DNA from: Acidovorax_G lacteus
Lineage (GTDB): Bacteria > Pseudomonadota > Gammaproteobacteria > Burkholderiales > Burkholderiaceae_C
NCBI RefSeq assembly: GCF_039540375.1
Contig: NZ_BAABEX010000013.1
Location: 186,001-250,000 of the forward strand
Reading direction: 5' to 3'
Length of the DNA stretch: 64,000 nt
Shown: positions 25,601 to 35,328 of the stretch, in pieces
Position numbering within the stretch: the first letter of the stretch is position 1
How the letters are laid out: the number at the start of each line of letters is the position of its first letter
Translations under genes and position numbers: made by a program
The notes under the pieces: generated by a model
Databases searched by the model: none
What the model saw: only the letters and a program-made list of their open reading frames with translations
Told to the model about the DNA's origin: nothing

Positions 25601-26794
25601 TTAGCGCAGGAATCGCCCCTCACGCCCGACGAGCGTGAGTTCCACAAAGCGTGAAGCGTTGCGCTCTGGCGTGGTGGCCTGGATTTCGAAGCCGCCAAGG
25701 TCCCACTTGCGCAGGCTCCATGTGGCATCAATGAATGCGGAGCGGCTAGGGTTGCGGCCTGCTCGTTGCAGGGCTTCGGCGAAGACCCGCGCGTTGATGT
25801 AGCCCTCAAGTGCGAGGTGGGAGGCCTCCACGTTGGTGCCCAGGGCCTTCCAGGCCTGCTGGAACTCGCGCACGACCGGAGTCACCGCATTGGTGGGCAG
25901 GGGCACGACCTGCGAGATCGCCATGCCGGTGGCGTCTGCTCCGAGCGCCTTCACCGTCGCTTGGGTGCCCATCACCGAAAGCGCGTAGAGCGTGACCCCG
26001 CGACGTTGCGCCCGAAAGGCTCTCACAAAGTCGAGGGTGGGTTTGCCAGCGAGCCCCACGATCACGGCCTCAGGGTCGGCGCTGGCCAGCCGGCTGGCTG
26101 CGGCTGCGGCGTCGGATGCGTCGCTCTCGACCGTTGCGGTCGTGGCTTCTGGCAATTTCAGGCGCGCCATCAATTGCTGCGCGGCGGTGAACACCTCTTT
26201 GCCGAAGGCATTGTTTTGGTAGACGATGCCGATGCGGCGTGTGCCGATGGTGTCCAAGTGCTGCACGATCTTTTCGGCTTCGTCTGGGTAGCTGGCTCGG
26301 ATGTTGAATACATTGCGCGCGTTGGGCACACGGCTGACCAGCGCGCCGGTAAAGGGCGCGAAGAACGGCAATCCGCTGTCCAGTACCTTGGGCAGCATGG
26401 CCGCGATCATGGGGGTGCCCATGCAGTTGAATAGCGCAAAGATGTCCTTGTCTGCCATCAGGCGGTCGACGTTCGCCACGGCCTTGGGCACTTCGTAGGC
26501 GTCATCGAGCGTGACCAGCTCGATCGGACGCCCGTAGACACCCGCGCGTGCATTCAGCGCGGCAAATGCCGCCTTGGCGCCCAGGTGCATGGCCGTGCCC
26601 AGGTCGGCCAGCGGGCCTGTGAGCGCGATCGACTGACCGATGCGCAGCGGGGCGTCCTGTGCGATTGCGCGTCCCGCCGCCCACAGGGGCAATGCCGCGC
26701 CAGCCGTCAGCACCCTGCGGCGCGATACCAAGGCTTGTTGGGACGGCAGGCTGTGTTCGGTGGATCGGTACGAGGGCGGGCGTTGAAAAGGCAT
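25601..26794 (-). CDS. ABC transporter substrate-binding protein (LivJ/Peripla_BP_6 type)
   Basis: A 397-residue binding protein with a Tat-like signal (VSRRRVLTAGAALPLWAAG, cleavage near AIAQ at about residue 49). The mature domain has RIGQSIALTGPLADLG, FFAPFTGALVSRV and IGIVYQNNAFGKEVF, close to the orphan protein at 812-1960. A GGAG ribosome site precedes the ATG ending at 26794. It is on the same strand as, and 192 bp upstream of, the acyl-CoA synthetase gene, and shares a regulatory motif with it, so it may be a second receptor for the LivGHMF transporter. Confidence 0.9.
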   Translation of the reverse strand: MPFQRPPSYRSTEHSLPSQQALVSRRRVLTAGAALPLWAAGRAIAQDAPLRIGQSIALTGPLADLGTAMHLGAKAAFAALNARAGVYGRPIELVTLDDAYEVPKAVANVDRLMADKDIFALFNCMGTPMIAAMLPKVLDSGLPFFAPFTGALVSRVPNARNVFNIRASYPDEAEKIVQHLDTIGTRRIGIVYQNNAFGKEVFTAAQQLMARLKLPEATTATVESDASDAAAAASRLASADPEAVIVGLAGKPTLDFVRAFRAQRRGVTLYALSVMGTQATVKALGADATGMAISQVVPLPTNAVTPVVREFQQAWKALGTNVEASHLALEGYINARVFAEALQRAGRNPSRSAFIDATWSLRKWDLGGFEIQATTPERNASRFVELTLVGREGRFLR

Positions 26795-26862
26795 GACACG
26801 GTCTCCGATGCGCGAGCGTGATCGCTCTGTCGGGTCGCATCTTCCGGCGAGAAATGGAAGCA

Positions 26863-26884
26863 ATCTGTCTTTGCGCCGACAATT
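26863..26884. promoter_or_regulatory. Candidate Crp/Fnr-family operator in divergent regulator/binding-protein promoter
   Basis: Second copy of the 22-bp element found at 25508-25529. The TGTC-N8-GACA core is at 26866-26881, between the divergent starts at 26794 and 26942. This placement allows autoregulation of the Crp-type gene and control of the binding-protein gene from one site. Confidence 0.7.
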
Positions 26885-26941
26885 GGAATCGTGGTATTCC
26901 CGCATCGGCGCCCTTCGCGGGCGGCGATAAGGTCACGCGCC

Positions 26942-27685
26942 ATGACCCAGGATCTCTCCTTGCACCAGCGCCGCCGTCCTCCCTCTGTCGAGGAATTGCA
27001 GGGCATTCCTTGGCTACCGCTGTTACAGCCTGTCGAGCGCGAGCGGGCCTTGGCCTCGCTGGTGGTCGGAGATGCGCTGGCCGGCGACTATGTGTGCCGC
27101 GTAGGGCGCTCCGTGACGTATTGGTTCGGGGTGGTGGAGGGCTTGCTCAAGATGAGCAGTGACAACGCCCAAGGCCAGACCATGACCTTCACCGGTGTTC
27201 CTCCCGGAGGCTGGTTTGGCGAAGGCACGGCGCTCAAGCGCGAGCCCTATCGCTACAACATTCAGGCCTTGCGCAGGAGTGTCGTAGCCGGTTTGCCCAT
27301 TGACACATTCCACTGGCTGCTCGATCACTCGCTCGGATTCAACCGCTTCGTGATGAATCAGCTCAACGAGCGCCTGGGACAGTTCATCGCAGCCCGAGAG
27401 ATCGACCGCCTGGGCAATCCGGATGTGCGGGTCGCTCGCAGTCTGGCGGCGCTGTTCAACCCTGTGCTCTATCCTGGCGTGGGTGAGGTGCTGCGCATTA
27501 CACAGCAGGAGCTGGCCTATTTGGTGGGGCTGTCCCGGCAGCGGGTGAACGAAGCGCTGGCAGCGCTTCAAGAGCAGGGCGCCATCCGCGTGGAATATGG
27601 AGGGCTGAGAGTGCTTGATCTTGCTGCATTGCGATCGAGCGGCTTTCAACTGGCCCGGCTGCAACTGCCGTCGCAGGCGGCCTGA
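26942..27685 (+). CDS. Crp/Fnr family transcriptional regulator
   Basis: A 247-residue regulator with an N-terminal cyclic-nucleotide-binding-fold domain (about 30-145; GGWFGEGTALKREPYRYNIQAL) and a C-terminal helix-turn-helix (about 170-225; ITQQELAYLVGLSRQRVNEAL). There is no N-terminal cysteine cluster, so it is not an Fnr-type iron-sulfur sensor; the effector may be a CoA ester or another small molecule. The ATG at 26942 is preferred over one at 26891 because the candidate operator lies close upstream. It is divergent from the uptake module it probably controls. Confidence 0.92.
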   Translation: MTQDLSLHQRRRPPSVEELQGIPWLPLLQPVERERALASLVVGDALAGDYVCRVGRSVTYWFGVVEGLLKMSSDNAQGQTMTFTGVPPGGWFGEGTALKREPYRYNIQALRRSVVAGLPIDTFHWLLDHSLGFNRFVMNQLNERLGQFIAAREIDRLGNPDVRVARSLAALFNPVLYPGVGEVLRITQQELAYLVGLSRQRVNEALAALQEQGAIRVEYGGLRVLDLAALRSSGFQLARLQLPSQAA

Positions 27686-27706
27686 AGCCGCCCTGGCGTA
27701 GGTGGG

Positions 27707-29401
27707 TCAGGAGCGGGGCAGGGCGCGAGGAGCGCTGCCCAGGGCTCGGGGCGCCATGGCGGCCGACACGGCAGGCGATGGCGCCTGTGTGTCTGGTGGC
27801 GTCCAGTCGCGGTCGTCTTCGTGATTTCGGGTCAGTCTGAAGTTCCCCACGATCTGCGTGAGCCGACCTGCTTGGTCTTTCAGGCTCTCTGCCGCGGCAG
27901 CGCCTTCTTCCACCAGTGCGGCATTCTGTTGGGTCATCTCTTCCAGCGTGTTCACCGAGCGACTGACCTCGCCAATGCGCTGGCTTTGTTCCTGCGTAGC
28001 CGCCGTGATTTCGCCCATGATCTGAGACACGTGGCGCACCGAACCTACCAGGTCCTCGATGGTCTTGCCGGCATGCTGTACCAGCGTTCCGCCTTGTTCG
28101 ACCTGCTCCACGCTGGCCTGGATCAGTGCCTTGATCTCGCGTGCGGCGGTGGCGGCTCGACCGGCCAGGTTGCGCACCTCGCCCGCCACGACTGCAAAAC
28201 CACGTCCTTGTTCGCCCGCGCGGGCCGCTTCAACAGCCGCGTTGAGCGCGAGAATGTTGGTCTGGAAAGCGATTCCGTCGATCACGCCGATGATGTCAGC
28301 GATCTTGCGCGAGCTGCCGCTGATGGTGTCCATGGTCTGCACCACCTGGTGCACCACTTCACCGCCGCGCGTCGCGGCCTGCGAGGCGCTGGCAGCCAAC
28401 CGATTGGCCTGTTGCGCGGATTCGGCGCTCTGCACCACGGTGCTGGTGAGGTCGGCCAGCGCCGAAGCCGCACCCTGCAGGTTGTGCGAGGTGGTCTCGG
28501 TTCGCTGGCTCAGGTCGAAGTTGCCAGACGCCACCTCAGAGCTGGCCACCAGGATCGAGTCGGACGTTTCGCTGATCTCACCCACCAACGAGCGCAGCCG
28601 TTCCTGCATGGCGGCAATGGCGTCGAGCAGGCGCCCTGTCTCGTCGTGAATGCGCACCTCAATCTGTGACGTCAGGTCGCCGCGCGCGATGCGCTCGGCC
28701 ACCACCACGGCGCGGCCGATTGGCTGCGTGATGCTGGCGGTGATGCGCCAGGCAATCAGCATGCCCAGGCCCAAGGCCAAAGCCACCAGCGTCCCGCTGG
28801 TCCACCGGGCCCGCGACTGGGTACGCTCGGCGCTGGCCACTGCCTCTGCGTTGAGACTGTTCTGCAGGTCGATCAGTTCAGAAAGCTTGCCACGCCACGA
28901 TGCCTCAATGGGCGCTACCCGGGTCATCAGTGCGAGGGTCGCGCTGACCGTGTCTCCGTCGTCTGCGGCCTTGATGGCCGTTTCCAGCTCGGGGCGTGTT
29001 TTGCGGGCCAACGCCTGGATCTCGCTGAACAGCTGTGTTTGCGCTGCCGTCGCCTCACCGCGTGACAGGAGGTCGGCCAGGGCTGTTTCCTGTTGAGCGT
29101 ACTGCTGCAGCGTCTTGCCGACAGCCTCGATCTGCACCCGTGCCTGCTTGGAGTCAATGTCGTTGAGCATCGCCGCAGAGCGGCCCTGTAGCCCCATGGC
29201 GCTGACCGTTTCCAACATCTGGTTGACCAGCTTGGCTTTCGCGGCACCCTGTACAGCGATTTCCTGCATCTGGGCTTGCACCCGGTTGTTGGCCACTAGC
29301 CCGACCGCGGCCACCGCCATGAGCAAGACCAGCATGCAGCCAAAGCCCAGGCGCAGGCGGGTGGAGATCGACATCGAATGCAGTGCTGCGGTGAGGGCCA
29401 T
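27707..29401 (-). CDS. Methyl-accepting chemotaxis protein
   Basis: A 564-residue chemoreceptor. TM1 about residues 15-38, periplasmic four-helix-type sensor about 39-190, TM2 about 195-215, HAMP about 217-270, then the signalling coiled coil with the CheA/CheW hairpin tip around [20 protein letters not shown]. There is no C-terminal NWETF-type pentapeptide. An AGAGGA ribosome site precedes the ATG ending at 29401. It is convergent with the Crp-type regulator, 21 bp apart. It could sense the substrate of the neighbouring uptake operon, but nothing in the sequence shows the ligand. Confidence 0.93.
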   Translation of the reverse strand: MALTAALHSMSISTRLRLGFGCMLVLLMAVAAVGLVANNRVQAQMQEIAVQGAAKAKLVNQMLETVSAMGLQGRSAAMLNDIDSKQARVQIEAVGKTLQQYAQQETALADLLSRGEATAAQTQLFSEIQALARKTRPELETAIKAADDGDTVSATLALMTRVAPIEASWRGKLSELIDLQNSLNAEAVASAERTQSRARWTSGTLVALALGLGMLIAWRITASITQPIGRAVVVAERIARGDLTSQIEVRIHDETGRLLDAIAAMQERLRSLVGEISETSDSILVASSEVASGNFDLSQRTETTSHNLQGAASALADLTSTVVQSAESAQQANRLAASASQAATRGGEVVHQVVQTMDTISGSSRKIADIIGVIDGIAFQTNILALNAAVEAARAGEQGRGFAVVAGEVRNLAGRAATAAREIKALIQASVEQVEQGGTLVQHAGKTIEDLVGSVRHVSQIMGEITAATQEQSQRIGEVSRSVNTLEEMTQQNAALVEEGAAAAESLKDQAGRLTQIVGNFRLTRNHEDDRDWTPPDTQAPSPAVSAAMAPRALGSAPRALPRS

Positions 29402-29716
29402 GGGCGTTCCTCTGGAAATATGGACAGGCGTGTGCTGCAAGAATCGGGCCGTACTGCTCTCTCATAAGCCGCTGGTCTGCGCAATCGCTGGGGCAGTGTA
29501 GGGACAAACGCCTTGGTGCGGCATGTGGCTTTGCCATGGGGTCATGCACAGGTCACATGACCTATTGTTACCAAATATTTCTCATCGTGCTTGGGGCTTT
29601 TGCGTGGCCGCGACAGCTTGCACCGTCACAAGGCGGCACGATGACCAGACTTCCTGCATCCCAGAGGCGGCGCTTGCGGTATAAAACCACACGCCCATCC
29701 GGTAAGAGGAGCCCAT
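29402..29716. other. Divergent intergenic region
   Basis: This 315-bp stretch separates the chemoreceptor from the cupredoxin gene and should hold both promoters. It is AT-richer near 29565-29585. I see no further gene, palindromic operator or terminator in it. Confidence 0.5.
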
Positions 29717-30418
29717 ATGGCGACACAAAACACTACAACTTGGGGGCGATGCGGCCCAGCCACGCAGCATGCCGAGCCCGATGTGTCCGAGGGGCTTCCG
29801 AAACGAGGTCCCCGGGGGCGTAAGCGTTGGCTCGCGGCATTGGCGGCCTGGGCTGGGACGTCGGCGTTCGCTGGCACCGTCACGGTTGAGGTGGCGGATG
29901 CCACGGGAAAGCCCCTGTCGGATGCCGTGGTGTTTCTCGAGTCGTCCGATGCGCGCAAGCTGGTGCGGCCCATGCCGGCGCAAGAGATTGCGCAAGAAAA
30001 GCGCCAGTTCCTCCCGGGTGTGCTTGCGATCACGGTCGGCACTGAGGTGCAGTTTCCCAACCGGGACTCCATTCGCCACCACGTCTACTCCTTTTCGCCT
30101 GCGAAGAAATTCGAACTCAAGCTCTACACCGGACGCCCGGCCAACCCGGTGGTCTTTGATCAACCTGGCGTGGTGGTACTGGGATGCAACATCCATGACC
30201 AGATGGTCGGCTGGGTGGTGGTAGTCGACACGCCCTACTTGGGCCAGTCGTCTGCCAGTGGTCAAGCATCCCTGACAGGTGTTTCGCCTGGCACCTACAA
30301 GCTGCGCAGCTGGCACGCCCGGCTTCCAGTGGGGGCGCCTGCGCAGGAGCAGAGCCTGGTGGTGCCTCCCTCTGGTGACGTGAAGGCGGTCGTGCGCATG
30401 GCGGGGCTCGCGCCTTGA
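29717..30418 (+). CDS. Secreted cupredoxin-like protein (methylamine utilization protein type)
   Basis: A 233-residue exported protein. After an unusually long charged n-region of 37 residues, the h-region WLAALAAWAGTSAFA gives a cleavage near residue 52. The mature part is a plastocyanin-like fold with likely copper ligands in RDSIRHHVYSF and in GCNIHDQMVG (Cys, His, Met), followed by a carboxypeptidase-regulatory-like segment (GVSPGTYKLRSWH). A GAGGA site 6 nt before the ATG supports this start. Its stop shares a base with the start of the GGDEF/EAL gene (TGATG), so the two are coupled. Confidence 0.85.
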   Translation: MATQNTTTWGRCGPATQHAEPDVSEGLPKRGPRGRKRWLAALAAWAGTSAFAGTVTVEVADATGKPLSDAVVFLESSDARKLVRPMPAQEIAQEKRQFLPGVLAITVGTEVQFPNRDSIRHHVYSFSPAKKFELKLYTGRPANPVVFDQPGVVVLGCNIHDQMVGWVVVVDTPYLGQSSASGQASLTGVSPGTYKLRSWHARLPVGAPAQEQSLVVPPSGDVKAVVRMAGLAP

Positions 30419-32763
30419 TGTGGCGTCTTGTCCAGCGCAGCCTGATTCTGCGTCTGATCGGGATTTCGCTGCTGCTGCTGCTGCTCGTGCAGGCCGCAGG
30501 CTTCACCGTGGTGCGGGCCTCTATTGAGCGCAATGCCCGAACCCAGATCGCGCGCGAGCTGGACATCGATGAGAACGTGTGGAAACGGTTGCTGGCACAG
30601 AACGCCGAGCAGCTCCGGCAAAGCTCGGCCTTGCTTGCAGCGGACTACGGCTTTCGTTCAGCCATCAATTCGGACGACCGCGAAACCATACAGTCGGTTC
30701 TCGAGAACCACGGCAGTCGCATTGGCGCTGCCGTTACCGCAGTGCTCGACACGCAGCTGGCGTTGCAGGCGGTCAGCGTTCAGCTGGACGAGGCGGCCTT
30801 CCGTGCCCTGGCGGCGCCGCTTGCCGCACGGCTGGCAGCAGCGCCGCAAGCCAGCGAGATGGTCGTGATATCGGGGCTGCCCTACCAGTTTGTGATGGTG
30901 CCCATGCGTGCGCCGGTGGTCATCGGCTGGGTGCTGATGGGATTTCCTGTGGACCAGCGGCTGGCCGACGAAATGCGCCAGTTGCTTGGCGTGCATGTGG
31001 CGCTGCGCGTGCGAACGGCCGAGCAGCCTTGGGCGGTGCCGGTTTCGACGCTGCCTGCACAGCTGCTGGGCGCGGTCGGGCGTCAGGCCGATGCGGTGCA
31101 GGAGATGAGCACCCCAGAGGGCAGTTTGCTGGCACGGGTGGTGCAGCAGCCCAGTCTGGGCGGCGAGGTGGAAACCCTGGTGCTGCGCTCGGTCGAAACC
31201 GTGGTGGCGCCTTATCGGGCGCTGNNNNNNNNNNNNNNNNNNNNNNNNNNNNNNNNNNNNNNNNNNNNNNNNNNNNNNNNNNNNNNNNNNNNNNNNNNNN
31301 NNNNNNNNNNNNNNNNNNNNNNNNNNGCGGCCACCCAGCGTCTGTCGCGGGGGGAATACGACACGCCGCTGGAGCACATGGGGCGGCAGGACGAAATCGG
31401 CAACCTCGCGCGGGCTTTTGACCGCATGCGACTCGACGTTGCGGCCCAGCAAAGCGAAATTCGCCGGCTCGCCTACTGGGACCGCCTGACAGGGCTGCCC
31501 AATCGCGAACAGTTTCGCGAGGCCCTGGGGCAGGCCATTGCGGCCGGGCGCATGTCAGGCGAGCCACTGGCGGTGGTGACGCTCGATCTCGACCGCTTCA
31601 AACATGTCAATGACGTGCTGGGCTTTGCCTTCGGCGACCGTTTGTTGCAGGCTGTTGCCAGCCGGCTCCAGGCGCTGGTGGAGCACCCGGGCGATCTGGT
31701 GGCACGTCTGGGCGGGAACGCGTTTGCGCTGCTGCTGCTGCGCACCGATGCGGTACAGGCCCAGGCGATGGCGCAGCGTGTGGCACAGGCGTTTGAGGAG
31801 CCGCTGGCGCTGGAGGACCAGACGGTGGATCTGAGCGCCGGCATGGGCATTGCCTGCTGCCCGGGGCCTGCCAGCGATGCGGACACGCTGCTCAGCCACT
31901 CCGAGATCGCGATGTACGTGGCCAAGCGCCGACTCAGCGGCCCCCTGCTCTACGACGCGGCGTTTGATTCGTCGAGCAGTCAGAACCTTTCATTGCTTAC
32001 AGAACTGCGGCGGGCGGTCGATCAGGGAGAGTTGCGCCTGTATCTGCAGCCCAAGGTGCCGCTGCAAGCCCAGTCTGGCCTGGCCGCCGAGGCGCTGGTG
32101 CGCTGGATGCATCCGCAGCGCGGTCTGGTGCCGCCCATGCAGTTCATCCCGTTTGCGGAGCAGACGGGCTTCGTACGGCAGCTCACGCTCTGGGTCTTCG
32201 AAGCCGCAGCGCGGCTGCTGGCCACGCCCTCTGCCCGCGCGTGCGGTTTGCGGGTGTCCGTCAATCTTTCCACCCGCGATCTGCTGGACCCGGATCTCAG
32301 CGCACGGCTGGCGACGGTGCTTCAGCGTCATGGTGTGCAGGCCCATGCACTTTGCCTGGAGATCACCGAAAGCGCGATCATGGACGATCCGACGCGGGCC
32401 GAAGCCATGCTCAACCGCTTGTCCGAGCAGGGGTTCAAGCTGTCGATTGACGACTTTGGCACCGGGTATTCGTCGCTTGCCTACCTCAAGCGCCTGCCGG
32501 TGGACGAGCTCAAGATCGACAAGTCTTTCGTCATGGGCATGGAGCAGGACGAGGACGACGCGACGATCGTGCGCTCCACCATCGACCTGGCCCACAACCT
32601 GGGCCTGAGCGTGGTGGCAGAAGGTGTCGAGACCGCGGCCATTCAGGAGCGCCTGCGCGCCCTGTCGTGTGACGAGGCGCAGGGCTATCACATCAGCCGC
32701 CCCATGCCGCAGGATGAATTCTGGGGCTGGCAGGCGCAGCAGCTTCCGGCCGCTGGCCGCTGA
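30418..32763 (+). CDS. Membrane GGDEF/EAL protein, probable c-di-GMP phosphodiesterase (contains assembly gap)
   Basis: A 781-codon frame crossing 102 undetermined bases (residues 270-303). TM1 is at about 10-30 ([17 protein letters not shown]), a periplasmic sensor at about 31-265, then the gap (probably TM2 and the first part of HAMP), HAMP remainder, GGDEF about 345-510 and EAL about 525-775. The GGDEF site is degenerate ([11 protein letters not shown]), while the EAL domain keeps EALVRW and [10 protein letters not shown], so it should hydrolyse c-di-GMP. Translation is coupled to the preceding secreted cupredoxin, which may bind or signal to the periplasmic part. Confidence 0.9.
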   Translation: MWRLVQRSLILRLIGISLLLLLLVQAAGFTVVRASIERNARTQIARELDIDENVWKRLLAQNAEQLRQSSALLAADYGFRSAINSDDRETIQSVLENHGSRIGAAVTAVLDTQLALQAVSVQLDEAAFRALAAPLAARLAAAPQASEMVVISGLPYQFVMVPMRAPVVIGWVLMGFPVDQRLADEMRQLLGVHVALRVRTAEQPWAVPVSTLPAQLLGAVGRQADAVQEMSTPEGSLLARVVQQPSLGGEVETLVLRSVETVVAPYRALXXXXXXXXXXXXXXXXXXXXXXXXXXXXXXXXXXAATQRLSRGEYDTPLEHMGRQDEIGNLARAFDRMRLDVAAQQSEIRRLAYWDRLTGLPNREQFREALGQAIAAGRMSGEPLAVVTLDLDRFKHVNDVLGFAFGDRLLQAVASRLQALVEHPGDLVARLGGNAFALLLLRTDAVQAQAMAQRVAQAFEEPLALEDQTVDLSAGMGIACCPGPASDADTLLSHSEIAMYVAKRRLSGPLLYDAAFDSSSSQNLSLLTELRRAVDQGELRLYLQPKVPLQAQSGLAAEALVRWMHPQRGLVPPMQFIPFAEQTGFVRQLTLWVFEAAARLLATPSARACGLRVSVNLSTRDLLDPDLSARLATVLQRHGVQAHALCLEITESAIMDDPTRAEAMLNRLSEQGFKLSIDDFGTGYSSLAYLKRLPVDELKIDKSFVMGMEQDEDDATIVRSTIDLAHNLGLSVVAEGVETAAIQERLRALSCDEAQGYHISRPMPQDEFWGWQAQQLPAAGR
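31225..31326. other. Assembly gap (102 N)
   Basis: Undetermined bases inside the GGDEF/EAL gene. The length preserves the frame, suggesting the estimate is close to true. Confidence 1.
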
Positions 32764-32801
32764 GGCGCCGACGTGGGCGCAGGACCGAGGACAATAGCGC
32801 C

Positions 32802-33920
32802 ATGCCCGCCCAGCCTCCTGCTCCGCCAAATGCCGTGTCCCAAGCTGCCGACGCGTCCTCCCGGTCTGTCGATGCGCCGGGGGATATCGCTGGCGCAGTC
32901 CCTGCACGGCCGATCTTGCGGAGGCCCACCACACCTTCGGCGGTGGTGAATGCAGCGCCCTCGCGCCCACCGGTGCGGCCTGGCGCGAGGGGCCGCCCGG
33001 CCACGCAGGCGCCCCGTGCTGATCGGGCGGGCAATCCATCGTCTGGCGCTGTGCGCCCTGCATCTTCCGGTGGTCAGCGGCAGGCTGCGTCCGGGTCGCC
33101 CGCTCCCACCGGGGGGGCGCCTGTGTCGCAACGGTTGCCTCGCACCTCGGCCACGCCGCCGGCGGCCGAGGGCATGCGGCTGAACAAGCGGCTGGCCGAC
33201 ATGGGACTGTGCTCGCGGCGCGAGGCCGACGACTGGATTGCGCGGGGCTGGGTCCGGGTGAACGGCCAAGTGGCTGTCATGGGTCTGCAGGTCGCGCCTT
33301 TGGACCGGATTGAGGTCAGCCCCGAGGCACGAGGTCAGCAGGGGCAACAGGTCACGATCCTGCTGCACAAGCCGGTGGGCTATGTCAGCGGGCAGGCCGA
33401 AGACGGCTACACGCCCGCCGTGGCGCTCATCAATGCCCGCACGCACTGGCAGGGCGACGCGAGCCGGCAGCGTTTTGCACCGGGCCAGTTGCGGGGCCTC
33501 GCACCTGCCGGGCGGCTGGACATCGATTCGGTGGGCCTGCTCGTGCTGACACAGGATGGACGCGTTGCCCGGCAACTCATCGGCGAAGACTCCGAGGTCG
33601 AAAAGGAATATCTGGTGCGCGTGCAGTTCGGGGATGTGACCACCAACGTGCAGACCGTGTTTCCGGCTGAACGGCTCGCACGGCTGTGCCACGGACTGTC
33701 GCTGGATGGCAAGGCGCTGAGGCCTGCACGCGTGGAATGGCAGAACCCTGAACAACTGCGGTTCGTGCTGACCGAGGGCCGCAAGCGCCAGATCCGCCGC
33801 ATGTGCGAGCTGGTCGGTCTCAAGGTCGTAGGCCTCAAGCGCATCCGCATTGGGCAGGTGACGCTGGGGCATCTGCCGGTCGGCCAATGGCGCTATCTTG
33901 CGCCGCACGAGCGTTTCTGA
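32802..33920 (+). CDS. 23S rRNA pseudouridine synthase, RluF/RsuA family
   Basis: A 372-residue enzyme. Residues 1-120 are a disordered Pro/Ala/Ser/Arg-rich extension. An S4 RNA-binding domain follows ([20 protein letters not shown], about 124-170), then the RsuA-type catalytic domain with [14 protein letters not shown], where the first aspartate is the nucleophile, and [15 protein letters not shown]. The [17 protein letters not shown] region resembles RluF, which modifies U2604 of 23S rRNA. RluF is the likeliest identity; RluB or RluE-type activity cannot be excluded. Confidence 0.87.
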   Translation: MPAQPPAPPNAVSQAADASSRSVDAPGDIAGAVPARPILRRPTTPSAVVNAAPSRPPVRPGARGRPATQAPRADRAGNPSSGAVRPASSGGQRQAASGSPAPTGGAPVSQRLPRTSATPPAAEGMRLNKRLADMGLCSRREADDWIARGWVRVNGQVAVMGLQVAPLDRIEVSPEARGQQGQQVTILLHKPVGYVSGQAEDGYTPAVALINARTHWQGDASRQRFAPGQLRGLAPAGRLDIDSVGLLVLTQDGRVARQLIGEDSEVEKEYLVRVQFGDVTTNVQTVFPAERLARLCHGLSLDGKALRPARVEWQNPEQLRFVLTEGRKRQIRRMCELVGLKVVGLKRIRIGQVTLGHLPVGQWRYLAPHERF

Positions 33921-33959
33921 TCCTTGCCGGTCGGGGCCGCTGTTTCCATCGGGAGCCCC

Positions 33960-35237
33960 ATGTCTGCCCCATCCATTCCCCCGGTGCCCGGCGCCCGCCA
34001 AACGCCATCTGAACCGGAACACAGACCCGCGCGGCGCTCGTGGCGTGCGTCGGACCTGCGGGGCGCCATGCGCCTTGCGGCCCAGGCGACGGTGGGCATC
34101 AGCCGCGTGGCAGAGGGTGTACACCAGTCCGTACTGGGTACCTTGGGCCTGCCGGGGGGCGAAGCCCCGGGGCAGGCGCGGGGCCTGACGGGACTGATCT
34201 ACCGCAGCATCCGCGGTGTCACTGGCCTGGTGGACGCAGGCTTGCAGGCCGGGCTGGCCCGGCTGGAACCTTTGTGGGAGGCCGACCCCGCCGATGGCGC
34301 GGTGTCGTGGGAACGCGAAGCGGGGATTGCCGCCCTCAATGGCGTGATGGGCGACCGCCTGGAGGCCGACGGCAATCCACTGTGCACCGCGATGCAGTGG
34401 TGCCAGCACGGTCGGCCGCTGGATCTGCGCCGCGCCAGGGGCGGCCGTCTGCTGGTGCTGGTCCACGGGCTGTGCATGAACGACCTGCAGTGGCAGCGCA
34501 AAGGCCATGACCACGGCGCGTTTCTGGCAGAGGCCCTGGGCTACACCCCGGTGTACCTGCGCTACAACACGGGTCTGCACGTCTCGGCCAACGGCGAGCG
34601 ACTCGATGCCATGCTCTCCGACTTGGTGCGGGACTGGCCGACGCCCGTGACCGAGGTGTCGGTGCTGGCCCACAGCATGGGCGGCTTGGTGGCGCGCAGT
34701 GCCTGCGCGCAGGCCGGGGCGGACAGTCTCTGGCGGCCGTTGCTGCGGCACCTGGTGTTTCTGGGCACTCCCCACCACGGCGCGCCGCTGGAGCGCGCTG
34801 GCCATGTGGTGGATGTGCTGCTGGGCCAGTCGGTGTATGCGCGCCCGTTTGCCCGCCTTGCCCGCTTGCGCAGCGCGGGAATCACCGATCTGCGCTTCGG
34901 GCATGTGCAGGCCAGCGATTGGGAGGGCCGCGACCGTTTTCACCGCAGCACCGACCGACGCGCCCCGCTGCCTTTGCCCGCGGACGTGGCCTGTCACGCG
35001 GTAGCCGGTACGCTGGCGGCGCAGCGCAGCCCGCTGGCCGAGCGGCTGGTGGGCGACGGGCTGGTGCCGCTGCGCAGCGCCCTGGGCCAGCACGACGCCC
35101 CGGAGCGCACGCTGGCATTTGCGCGGCGCGACCAGGCCGTGCTGCACCGCCTCGGGCATCTGGATCTGCTGAGCGACCCCCGGGTGGCCCGCCAATTGCT
35201 GGCGTGGCTGCAGCCGGCGGGCGCTGTGTCAGGATAG
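33960..35237 (+). CDS. Alpha/beta-hydrolase, lipase/esterase-like
   Basis: A 425-residue protein. Residues 1-160 form a helical region without known domain. The hydrolase core starts LLVLVHGLCMNDLQW (oxyanion hole) and carries the nucleophile elbow AHSMGG near residue 237, followed by HLVFLGTPHHGAPLE, a PGAP1/triacylglycerol-lipase-like block. No signal peptide is seen, so a cytoplasmic esterase is inferred. The acid and His residues are likely in LVPLRSALGQHDAP and RLGHLDLL. Substrate unknown. Confidence 0.83.
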   Translation: MSAPSIPPVPGARQTPSEPEHRPARRSWRASDLRGAMRLAAQATVGISRVAEGVHQSVLGTLGLPGGEAPGQARGLTGLIYRSIRGVTGLVDAGLQAGLARLEPLWEADPADGAVSWEREAGIAALNGVMGDRLEADGNPLCTAMQWCQHGRPLDLRRARGGRLLVLVHGLCMNDLQWQRKGHDHGAFLAEALGYTPVYLRYNTGLHVSANGERLDAMLSDLVRDWPTPVTEVSVLAHSMGGLVARSACAQAGADSLWRPLLRHLVFLGTPHHGAPLERAGHVVDVLLGQSVYARPFARLARLRSAGITDLRFGHVQASDWEGRDRFHRSTDRRAPLPLPADVACHAVAGTLAAQRSPLAERLVGDGLVPLRSALGQHDAPERTLAFARRDQAVLHRLGHLDLLSDPRVARQLLAWLQPAGAVSG

Positions 35238-35328
35238 CGGGGCTGCTGCTGCGCAACGGATGGTTGGCCTGCTGTCCCGCGGCCGCTACCATGTCGCCCA
35301 TGCGCGAATATGTAACAAGGAGAATTCA

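Noticed and set aside
32688..35195. An 835-codon open frame on the minus strand
   Set aside because: Antisense to the pseudouridine synthase and hydrolase genes; no motif.
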